NCBI GenBank assembly: GCA_964006375.1
Contig: OZ023267.1
Location: 27,154,739-27,218,738, forward strand
Direction of reading: 5' to 3'
Origin: Tillus elongatus
Lineage: Eukaryota > Arthropoda > Insecta > Coleoptera > Cleridae
Length of the DNA stretch: 64,000 bases
The stretch's first letter is position 1. Each line of letters starts with the position of its first letter. Below the pieces are notes generated by a model, which was given only the letters and a program-made list of their open reading frames with translations, was not told the DNA's origin and did not search any database. The translations under genes were made by a program, and so were the position numbers. Shown piece after piece: positions 55,880 through 64,000 of the stretch.

Positions 55880-56195
55880 TCTACATAGAGCCTCGTTGGT
55901 CTAATGGCAAGAACGTGTGGCCCCACGGGTACTAGGTTCGATTCCCAGGGCCTCATTCTACTTTTTCAGTCCATACTGTACAATTAACATCAACCGAGGT
56001 TGTGGAATTCTATTTGAGCTAATTGAATATCTGCGCGTAAAGCCCTCGGTTCCGTGAACCATGCGATATTGGGCACGTTAAAGATCCCCGCCCTCCTTAC
56101 AGAAAGACAGGGCAATATTCGGCAAGATTTCCAGGATAGTGAGGTGAAACTGCTCCTTGGCTTCGGTGATTTGCCATCGTCGCGGAATAGGGCGA
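55880..56195 (+). repeat. tRNA-derived SINE
   Basis: GTTGGTCTAATGGCAAGAAC fits an A-box region and GGTTCGATTCC is a clean B box 30-40 bp later, so RNA polymerase III could have transcribed it. A tRNA-unrelated body follows, including GGGCACGTTAAAGATCCCCG, a phrase that recurs in invertebrate SINEs. The 3' end merges with a TCE A end near 56196. Confidence 0.7.
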
Positions 56196-56521
56196 CGTTA
56201 AGTGCGTCATGGTAGTGAATTTTCATAGAAATCCTCTGGCACAAAATATTTTTTATAACCTTTTTTTCTTTTAACATAGAAATATAAATTTTGGTATATA
56301 GTTTCCTTTTAATATCGTAAACTTACGTACCAATTTTGGTTACCATAGCTTTTCAATCTTCTGAGATAAATTTTTTTTCCGAAAGAAAACCCAAAATTTT
56401 TCAGGAAAACCTGGTTTGATTTTCCTGGATAAAAAACTTGTCCAAGCCACTTACAAAAGGAAGGCACGTGCAAAACTTTATCAAAATCGGTCCATTATTT
56501 TTTGAGTTATCGGTGTGATAC

Positions 56522-56598
<77 letters not shown>
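56196..56598 (+). mobile_element. TCE A half with (TA)n
   Basis: Degraded A end (TTAAGTGCGTCATGGTAGTG), core, GAGTTATCGGTGTGATACGT and (TA)n 56523-56598. Instead of the B side, an end-A module starts at once after the tract. Confidence 0.82.
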
Positions 56599-56602
<4 letters not shown>

Positions 56603-56945
56603 GGACGCAGCAAGTGCGTTAAGATAGTGAATTTTCATAAAAATCTTCTAAATAGCAAATATGTGTTTTTTTTTTAAGAAAGCAGACATCAAATTTGGTT
56701 ACCAGTATAACACATATGGTAGAAACAATGTAGCATATTTCATGAAAATAACTTTACTGTTTAAAAATGTACAAAAAATTCTCGAAAATAAACCTAAAAT
56801 ATTCCCGAAAGAACTAGTTTCCTGGACAACAAACCTTATAGGTTAAATTGCGCTATTCAAATTTAACGCATTCAATAAAAATTCGCTACCATAACGCACT
56901 TGCTGAGTCCCGAATTTATTTTCTTACAAACATGCATTATAATTT
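56599..56945. mobile_element. End-A inverted-repeat module starting at a (TA)n edge
   Basis: GTCTGGACGCAGCAAGTGCG at 56599, core of the 19372-19690 type, and inverted end CTACCATAACGCACTTGCTG near 56890, followed by CTTACAAACATGCATTATA of the long-form block. Confidence 0.8.
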
Positions 56946-57032
56946 TGCGGTCGAAATTCCATACATTTAAGGTAAGCTCCGATATTATTAGACCGTCTGT
57001 CTAATTTAAACAAATTATTGTTTAACCTATTT

Positions 57033-57244
<212 letters not shown>

Positions 57245-57283
57245 TATACTTGGTTCTCGGGTTGAACCGCTCCCAGAATTTAT

Positions 57284-57328
57284 GAAAACTCGACGTTTCG
57301 GCTGTTTTGGAGCCATTTTCAAGAGGTA
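57284..57328 (-). ncRNA. Hammerhead-like motif of Penelope type, degenerate
   Basis: Minus strand: CTTGAAAATGGCT, loop, AGCC, GAAA, CGTCGAG. GGCT/AGCC makes stem II and GAAAC is intact, but CTGANGA is changed to TTGAAAA and stem III is not palindromic. Confidence 0.45.
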
Positions 57329-57346
57329 AAGGACGTAACGACAGTG

Positions 57347-57605
57347 AGAGTGGTGGACAAAGGTAGGTAAAGGAAATATGTAAGGACACTCTAAGGCCTC
57401 AATCTGCCTACTCCTTAGAGTGGTGGACAAAGGTGGGTTAAGGAAATATGTTAGGACACTCTAAGGCCTCAATCTGCCTACTCCTTAGAGTGGTGGACAA
57501 AGGTGGGTAAAGGAAATATGTAAGGCCACTCTAAGGCCTCAATCTGCCTACTTCTTAGAGTGGTGGACAAAGGTGGGTAAAGGAAATATGTAAGGACACT
57601 CTAGA
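57347..57605 (+). repeat. 70-bp minisatellite, 3.7 units
   Basis: AGAGTGGTGGACAAAGG begins at 57347, 57417, 57487 and 57557, exactly 70 bp apart. Units are nearly identical (GGTAGG in the first, GGTGGG later). Confidence 0.95.
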
Positions 57606-57817
57606 GATCGTCTGTGAGGTCGCAGTGTGTTTAACCATAGGCCTCAGAGAGATCTGGCAGTTCGTTGCAAGTCCTGTCTTATATATGTCGTTCCGTCTAC
57701 CTGCTTCGTTATCAGTGAAAGTAGTGGGGTCAAGGTCAGTTAAGTGGGGGGGGGGGGCTTTGGTCACGGTCCTTAGAGGATGAGGAGGGTTAAAAGGGTC
57801 ACCGGCATTTGTTTGAA

Positions 57818-57935
57818 TCCCACGGAGCTTACGAAATTCCTTGTTCCGACTGTTCCCGAACTTATGTAGGACAAACAAATAGACGCATCCACAATAGAAT
57901 ATACGAACACACCCTCGCAGTTAGAAAATATGGTT
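57818..57935 (+). pseudogene. GIY-YIG endonuclease fragment of a Penelope-like element
   Basis: The frame reads GAYEIPCSDCSRTYVGQTNR and then RIHNRIYEHTLAVRKY. GAY/TYVG is the GIY-YIG signature, the CxxC between them is typical of Penelope, and R and H of the second helix are present. This nuclease nicks the target for reverse transcription. Only about 38 residues remain. Confidence 0.8.
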
Positions 57936-58032
57936 TCTAGGGGTCCTAGATCGCGCTCATTTGAATACATTTTTTCAAAATTCAAAAGTCGCGATTTTGT
58001 GAATTTTTTCTAAGGAAATTCACTAAAAAACT
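57932..58032 (+). mobile_element. TCE B half
   Basis: TTCTAGGGGTCCTAGATCGC, GCTCATTTGAATACATTTTT, AAAGTCGCGATTTTGTGAAT and AAATTCACTAAAAA. Confidence 0.8.
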
Positions 58033-58998
58033 GTAAATGTAGCATCAAAGTGACTAAACGCGTTTGTAGAGCCTATTGCTGTTTAGAAATATTTTTGCGG
58101 AGATTGTGAAACTTTCATTATGTATAAGTGTTGGCCTAGTGTCCTTTGGGTGTTACGTAAAATAACGGATTCAATTGCTGTAAAAGTAGTAGCGGAATAT
58201 ATGTATGTCTGAGAAGTAATATCAGATATTGGTGTACACTCCTCTTAGGTACATCCCTTTAAGATTTAATCAAGGTAATAGAACGTTAACTGCGGTTGAG
58301 GTATGGCTACATTACAAATTGATTCTTTGGAAAAGCACAATTTTGTTAATGGCCAAGCTGAGAATAAGTCTTTCTCAGCCACTGTAAGATAACTACATAC
58401 AGAACTGGGCATAGGACCTCCAAAGTCCCCAACTTTTCCATTACATTATGATGTTCTCAAATCAAACAATATCTCGAGTGCTTTATCAATACTTACTAAC
58501 TGCCTACATATACACAAGTTATTAGTTAATTCGTCTGTTCCAGGTTGTAATGTAATAATATCCTTCTTATACATTTATCATCTTCCACCTTTCTCTTTCT
58601 TTGCCATTCTCTGTTTCACTCTTTACTTCCGAAAATTGCTTCTCGGCAATATAATAAAATGATATGATGTTTGTGCTTGAAATTTCTCTTTGCTTTTTTC
58701 TCTCTCTTTCTCAATGAAGCTGAGATGCGTGTCTCAATTTCTACTAAGGCTGATTGGGATATTCTGGAAAAATATACGTTTTATATTATTACAAAGTAAT
58801 AATGCTTGACAGTCACATTAAACACAGTTTTTATAAGTATTAATTTTGAAATTTAACTATGTACATAAGTTCACATTCATTTGTCTGAATTTTATTATGT
58901 TGCTTCTAAAATATTGACATTTTAACCTTTCTTTAAATATGATTTGTTAGTACTTACGCAAGTTAAACAAAAATAAGGAACTCCTTTTTCGTTTATTC
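58033..58998. other. Unassigned sequence
   Basis: No motif recognised in either strand. Confidence 0.4.
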
Positions 58999-59125
58999 AT
59001 TTTTAGTGAATTTTCATTAAGAAACTTCACTAATAGAGAGGTATCGATGGTGAGACTTACGGATATTTTCTTCAAATGAGCGCGAATTAGGGCTCCTGTA
59101 ACCCATTTCCATGATCAGCTAAAAT

Positions 59126-59202
<77 letters not shown>
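58999..59202 (-). mobile_element. TCE B half with (TA)n
   Basis: TTTTTAGTGAATTTTCATTA with inverted TTCACTAATAGAGAGG, GAGCGCGAATTAGG and (TA)n 59128-59202. The core and A end are missing because a Penelope-like element begins at the tract. Confidence 0.83.
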
Positions 59203-59203
<1 letters not shown>

Positions 59204-59245
59204 TTTATTTGTTTGCTGTACTTTCAGTGATTTGTTATTTGGTTA

Positions 59246-59293
59246 CGTGAACTGCAGTTTCGAACCGTCCCGGTTCATCATCAGCAGACTACT
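59246..59293 (-). ncRNA. Hammerhead-like motif 3' of Penelope coding region
   Basis: Minus strand: CTG, CTGATGA, T, GAACC, GGGAC, GGTTC, GAAA, CTGCAG, TT, CACG. Stem II is a perfect 5-bp helix, the core is intact and ACTGCAGT is a palindromic stem III. Stem I is weak (TG/CA). Its place downstream of the endonuclease in sense orientation is where Penelope-like elements carry hammerheads in their LTR-like ends. Confidence 0.68.
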
Positions 59294-59503
59294 GACTATG
59301 ATCGCTCCTGTGTGGTCTATGTCTGACATTGTACGTGACGCCTGTGCGTTGAGCTTCTATTGGTCGTTGTTGACTGTTCTCTGATTGGTTGTGCTCTCAG
59401 ACTGTGTCGTGTGTATCGGTCTCATGTCTTGATCACTGTGGTTTCACAATTTGTCTATTTGTATGGCTTTTATTAAGTTTTGTTTAAATGTTTGTACTTG
59501 GAT

Positions 59504-60133
59504 TTACTCCCACATTAGTTGTTTCTTACTGTTTGTTAGTTGAACGTAGTATTGTTCCCAGATTTTTATTTTTTTGTGGTCTTTAATATGTTTCATTAGT
59601 TGTAATTGGTTGATATCTGGTTTTTGGTGTTTTCTGTTGTGAATGTGTGTAGCTACGTTTGATTTGTAGCTAGGTATGTGGATTTTATCTAATGCTGTTA
59701 TATGTTCCTTGAATCTTGTTTCTATTGATTTTTTTGTCATTCCTATATATTTTTATTGCATGTGTTACATTCTATTTGATATATTCCGCTTCATTTATGT
59801 GAGTTGTGTTCTTGTTTTTTATTTATTTTGTTTATTATTTTGTTATTGGTTTTGTAGCCCATTTTTAAGTCATATTGTTTGAGTGTTTGTGTTATTTTTT
59901 TGTTGTGGTGGTTATAAGTGAATGTTGTGTATTTTGTGTTTGTTTCTCGTGTTTTGTTTTCGGTTTTGTTGAGTTGTTTGTTTTTGATTTTTTTTTACCA
60001 GCTTTTCTATTGTTTTCTTGTTGTATATATTTCTTTCTGCTATTTGTATTATGATGTTGTACTCCTTTTCTCGTTCGTCGTTATGGATTGGTACATTTAG
60101 CATTCTGTTTATTAAGTATCTGTATGCGGCCAT
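59504..60133 (-). pseudogene. Penelope linker and GIY-YIG endonuclease, broken
   Basis: Minus strand: MAAYRYLINRMLNVPI and YNIIIQIAERNIYNKKTIEK belong to the region between RT and endonuclease. After stops, SGIYQIECNTCNK (GIY plus CxxC) and, one frame over, YIGMTKKSIETRFKEHITAL and NVATHIHNRKHQ complete the GIY-YIG fold with its R and H residues. One frameshift lies between GIY and YIG. Confidence 0.83.
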
Positions 60134-60220
60134 TTTGTGTGTGTGTGTGTGTGGGTGTAGTGAGTGTTTAGGTATAGTGATGTTTGTTTGTGTAGGTTTT
60201 CTGTATTTTTTGTATTCAAT

Positions 60221-60886
60221 CTAGTTTTCGTTTTTGATTAGTGTTAATTCTAGGAAGTTTATGGTATTGTTTGATTCTTTTTCTATTGTAGATTTTAAGT
60301 TTTTGTTGATTTGGTTTATTTTTTCGAGGATATTGTCTATGTTGGTTTTTTGTTTGTCGTATATTATTAATATATCATCGACGTATCTTATCCATTTGAT
60401 GTTTGGGTCTGTCTCTTTTTTGATGTTGTTGATTTTATCTTTTAACTGTTGTATGTATATTTCTGCCATGATGCTTGACAGTGGAGGTCCCATTGGTAGT
60501 CCGTCTTCTTGGATGTAGTATTCTCCGTTGAACTCAAAGTAATTTTGTTTTAATATGATGTCTATTCTTTCGTTGATTTGTTCTTTTTTGGTGTTATTTT
60601 GTATTTTATTTTCTAATATATTTGTGGTTTCGTTAATTGATATATTATTGGTGTACATATTTGTTATGTCGAATGAGGTGAGTCTTGTGTTTTTGTTTAT
60701 GTTTATGTTTTCTAATTTATGCACTAGTTCTATGGAGTTTTTTATGTTAAATTTGTTTTCTGGTTTTATTTCTTGTTTTAGTACTTGGTCCATCTCTTTT
60801 GCTATTTTGTATGACGGTGCATCTTTGAAGTTGATGAGTGGTCTTATTGTGTATCCCGTTTTGTGCATTTTTATTATTCCTGTCAT
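60221..60886 (-). pseudogene. Penelope-like reverse transcriptase core
   Basis: A 221-codon open stretch: GIIKMHKTGYTIRPLINFKD, TRLTSFDITNMYTNNIS (first catalytic D), YYIQEDGLPMGPPLSSIMAE and WIRYVDDILIIYD (the YVDD pair), then NFLELTLI. Block order matches Penelope RT, related to telomerase. No stop inside, but both sides are frameshifted. Confidence 0.9.
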
Positions 60887-60904
60887 TGGTGGTGCTTTAG
60901 GGTT

Positions 60905-61335
60905 GTTGTCATAATAATGTGTTGTTCTTTGGTCGAATATTGTCTTGTGTTTTTTACGGTGTTTAAAATTTGATTTTGGAATTTTTTTTCGTTGGGTTTT
61001 CGTTTAGTTTTTTGCATTTGTTTGTTGAGATGAATGTTATTGTTTTTTCTATATAGTCTTGCGTTTTTATTGCTATTAGTGCGTCGATTTTATCTGTTTT
61101 CGCTATTGTTATGTTGTTATCTATGACTTTCCTTCTTATTTGTTTGAACATTCTTTCATGCCTATGGTTTTTTAATTTAGTTTTGTCAATACTTCTGTTT
61201 ATTTCTGTTGCCTGTTGGTTTTTATAAACTAAACGAAAACCCAACTAAAAATTCCAAAGTCACATATTAAACATCGTAAAAAACACAAGACAATATTCGA
61301 CCAAAAAACAACACATTATTATAACAACTCTAAAA
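60905..61335. repeat. Inverted duplication of Penelope 5' coding sequence
   Basis: The minus strand of 60905-61010 and the plus strand of 61218-61335 share AACTAAACGAAAACCCAAC, AAAAAACACAAGACAATATT and CAACACATTATTAT. The two copies face each other. Confidence 0.85.
60963..61244 (-). pseudogene. Penelope N-terminal ORF region
   Basis: RMFKQIRRKVIDNNITIAKT, then KIDALIAIKTQDYIEKTI correspond to the stretch before the RT fingers in Penelope elements. It ends in a stop near 60963 and continues in another frame toward the RT. Confidence 0.7.
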
Positions 61336-61340
61336 CATAA

Positions 61341-62120
61341 CCCAATTTCCAGTTTTTTTTGATACGGAGTAAAACCTATATAGAAGCAGCGTGGCTACTG
61401 ACACTTACAAATTTATTTTTGAAAACTTTTTTGGTGTTTTGTTTGCAGAAACTGGTTTGATTGAGTTGATTAAAACCGATCATTTAAGCGATTAATATGG
61501 AAAAATACTTACCTGCTACCTATAACTTCATAGATGCATTCCGTTTGTAAATAAAAATTAAATTTTTGGTAAATTTGCAGATTAGCACATGAGGGGCGTT
61601 TAGAAAAATATTTTCAGATATATGCTTAGAACTCCTTTTGGATGCCCAAACCACAAGGAGAGTTTCTTGCAAATAGCCCTCAAGAAAAATACAGTGAATA
61701 GGGGTGTTGGGCGGATAAGAATATAAAAAGGAAATGGGAGCGGAAAGTGCGAAAGAAACAGCTTAGTTGGACCCCTTTAGACTGCCTTTATCCCATTTTG
61801 CAGCTATACCTTCTTAAAATCCTGTTTACCGCGCGCAGAACCTCTATATTCACCGCAGGTCCTGTAACTTTCATAGGGGTTACTCCAAAGATTTTTTGTT
61901 TTGTTTACATTGTTCTTGGTTATGCATTGAGGTTTATGCATAATGGGAAGGAGAACCCCCATGACGAAGCAGCGAACAAACATTTTGAATTTATGTTTAA
62001 ATTGTTCTCTTTTTTTTCAAAAATGATTTTGAGGTTGCTTTGTTTGTCAGTCTTACATAGTAAGCTGCAATATTTTATCATTTTCAAAAGGTATGGATTC
62101 AGCAACCGTAAATAAGTGTT
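61341..62120. other. Unassigned sequence with TCE-core-like parts
   Basis: 61400-61520 and 62290-62400 resemble each other (TTTTTGGTGTTTTGTTTGCA versus a similar TTGTTTGCAAAAACTGG). A 122-codon frame at 61747-62115 has no recognised domain and is probably chance. Confidence 0.35.
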
Positions 62121-62650
62121 GGGAAGGGTCTGGGTGCAGCAAATGTTATGGTAAAACATTTTCGTAAAAATATTTCGAATCCGATAGCTCAATTAATTTC
62201 CCGTTAAGCTAGACTCTTCAAACTTGAACCATAGTAACACCTATGTAAACGCACCGTGGGTACTAAATGAAAGAAAAATAACATAATCAGCCTCGCGGAT
62301 AACTACAAACTTGTTTTAAAAAACCTTCTTTGTTGTTTATTGTTTGCAAAAACTGGATGGCTTGACTAAAACAAAACTATCCAAGCAATTAATAAGGAAA
62401 AATACCTGGCATATTTAAAATTTGACAGGTACATTCCCTTTGACACACTTGCAGTACTTACATATTATACCTAAGACCAAATTTTAATTTTTTAGCTCCA
62501 TATAAATTTTTCAGATAATCGCTGGGACTCAAAAACCGATCTCCAAGCTCCATTTAAATTTAGAGAATTAGTTCTAATAATAATTCTTACTAATACTGTG
62601 CAATTCTTATGAAAATTGACTACTATAACGCACTTGCTGCGTCCCGAACG
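62121..62650. mobile_element. Degenerate pair of TCE A ends facing each other
   Basis: Left: GGGTGCAGCAAATGTTATGG at about 62131. Right: ACTACTATAACGCACTTGCT near 62620, finishing GCGTCCC. The sequence between is unlike the other modules. Confidence 0.6.
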
Positions 62651-63237
62651 TTTTCCTCTTACAGATCCAGAGTCTAGCAGTTCTCTAAGTTGCTTATTTT
62701 CAAAAGTCAATGTAAACAAAATGCCGGAAAAAATTCACTGAAGGATAACGCAGAGAGGTAGAAACGAAAAAGTGCACTCTTTGTTTTTATTGGCTTAAAA
62801 TAAGAAAAAGTATTTACGGTAATCTAACTGGGGCTTTGCATTCACCACTCAGTCATCTCTAACGGGCTTATATAGCCTCGAAGATATGACCCAAGTGTAC
62901 AATACATTAATTTGTAGTTCTCTACAGTAAATCGTTATATAGTGCCTCTTCGGTGACTAGTTATATTATACATATTATATAAATTTACGCAGGCGACAGG
63001 CTTGGCTCTCTGTTCCTGTTTAAATTCATTTAAAATTAAATAAGCTGACTCAGGTTGCCGCTGTAAATTGTCTAAATTTTGTTGAATTAAAATAAGGACT
63101 ATATGATGAACGTAATCAAATCAATTATAAAAATTTAGTTTCAAACGAAAGGCGTAGTTAAAAATTATATTTTCCCATTTAATGTTATCATTTTGTATCA
63201 GTTAACATAGCCCGGTGACCTCGCCTTTGTAAAAAAA
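62651..63237. other. Unassigned sequence
   Basis: Nothing recognisable. Confidence 0.4.
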
Positions 63238-63712
63238 GCCTGGACGCAGCAAGTGAGTTATGGTAGCGAATTCTCATAGAAATGATCTGGCACAAAATAT
63301 TTTATTATAATTTTTTTTTCTTGTAACATATAAATCTAAATTTTGGTGCATAGTTTACTTTTTATATCGTGAACTTACCTACTAAATTTGGATATCATAC
63401 CTTTTTTATTTTTTGAGATATTTTTTTTTTCTAATGAAAACTCAAAAGCTTTCCGGAAAACCTTGTCCGAATTTTCTGATTAACAAACTTGTCTAAGCCA
63501 CTTAGAAAAGGAAGGCAGATGCCAAAATTTTATCAAAATCAGCCCATTATTTTTTGAGAGAAAAATTTTTTTCGATTAAAAACTCAAAGTTTTTCCGGAT
63601 AACCTTGTCCGATTTTCCTGACTAACGAACTTATTCAAGCCATTTACAAAAGGATTATACCTGCAAAATTTTATCAAAACCGGCCCATTTTATTTTTTGT
63701 GTTATCGGTGTG

Positions 63713-63792
<80 letters not shown>

Positions 63793-63903
63793 TGAAACTG
63801 ACCCCGGATATGGGTTCTAGAGCTCCTAGTTCATTAGTTCATTTGCAAAAAAAATTTCAAAATTCAAAAGTCGGGGATTTTCTAGGAAAATTCACTAATA
63901 AAG
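63238..63903 (+). mobile_element. TCE short form, both ends present
   Basis: CCTGGACGCAGCAAGTGAGT at the left, a core with a tandem partial duplication (TCCGATTTTCCTGACTAACG repeats the AATTTTCTGATTAACAAACT segment about 150 bp earlier), GTTATCGGTGTGATAC, (TA)n 63718-63789, TTGAAACTGACCCCGGATAT, and a B end AAAATTCACTAATAAAGG. Confidence 0.87.
63718..63789. repeat. (TA)n tract inside TCE
   Basis: About 36 TA units at the standard position. Confidence 0.97.
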
Positions 63904-64000
63904 GACCTATGTTGTTTCCGGATGGTTAATACCTATTTAAAATGTTGATAAATGTTACTACAAGCAAATTATGTTCCGTTTAGCGCATTTTCATCACATG

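Larger units (their letters stand above)
59203..61340 (-). mobile_element. Penelope-like element with RT, GIY-YIG and 3' hammerhead
   Basis: Minus strand order: N-terminal region (61244-60963), reverse transcriptase (60886-60221), linker (60133-59915), GIY-YIG domain (about 59800-59504) and a hammerhead-like motif (59293-59246) before a (TA)n tract. At its 5' side an inverted duplicate of about 110 bp of its own coding sequence follows (61218-61335). Several frameshifts. Confidence 0.85.

Noticed and set aside
57555..57878. 107-codon minus-strand frame
   Set aside because: It is antisense to the GIY-YIG fragment and the minisatellite.
61747..62115. 122-codon open frame
   Set aside because: No domain, no neighbour logic, and it overlaps TCE end sequence.

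Overview
The window looks like transposon-dominated, gene-poor DNA from an arthropod, most likely an insect. The reasons are the AT-rich composition, the mix of element classes (DD41D mariner, piggyBac, Ty1/copia with copia-type gag/pol, jockey/CR1-like non-LTR retrotransposons, Penelope-like elements, Tigger/pogo) and about twenty long (TA)n tracts. I found no intact host protein gene. The only recognisable non-transposon coding sequence is a broken linker histone H1 copy (52403-52956, minus). The species cannot be told from the sequence.

The scaffold of the window is one abundant repeat family, called here TCE (TA-core element; my provisional name). End A reads GGACGCAGCAAGTGCGTTAT followed by GGTAGTGAATTTTCAT. 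End B is a palindrome around TAGTGAATTTT. A (TA)n tract always sits at the same internal place, between GAGTTATCGGTGTGATAC and a block ending in GCGCTCATTTGAAG. There are short (about 0.4-0.8 kb) and long (about 0.7-1.3 kb) forms plus end-A modules with inverted copies of that end. Strand '+' for TCE entries means A-to-B order on the given strand.

Layout: 1-6.6 kb has a 241-bp tandem repeat, a DD41D mariner with about 430-bp terminal repeats, a Tigger remnant and a second mariner. 6.6-10.9 kb has a fold-back element and TCE copies. 10.9-14.4 kb has satellite-like units, a mariner transposase split by one stop codon, and a deleted classical mariner. 14.4-28.3 kb is mostly TCE copies, with a non-LTR reverse transcriptase lodged in a (TA)n tract and a mariner broken by a 167-bp hammerhead-bearing insertion. 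29.1-35.0 kb holds a non-LTR tail and a nearly complete but decayed copia element carrying a nested 1.3-kb inverted-repeat transposon. 35-46.7 kb has more TCE copies, a third DD41D mariner and two RNase H/zinc-knuckle non-LTR tails. 48.2-51.3 kb is a non-LTR element with endonuclease and reverse transcriptase, split by a deleted piggyBac flanked by TTAA. 52.4-55.1 kb has the H1 pseudogene, a hammerhead unit between two (TA)n tracts, and another reverse transcriptase. 55.1-64 kb has a tandem duplication, a tRNA-like SINE, two Penelope-like remnants (57.2-57.9 and 59.2-61.3 kb) and TCE copies.

The most interesting signal is a set of nine hammerhead-ribozyme-like motifs, several with a palindromic stem III. 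One lies downstream of a Penelope reverse transcriptase/GIY-YIG unit, one is in a short insertion with a 12-bp target duplication, and two face each other in a large fold-back. A second theme is that retroelements repeatedly begin or end exactly at (TA)n tracts, which suggests these tracts are insertion or rearrangement sites.
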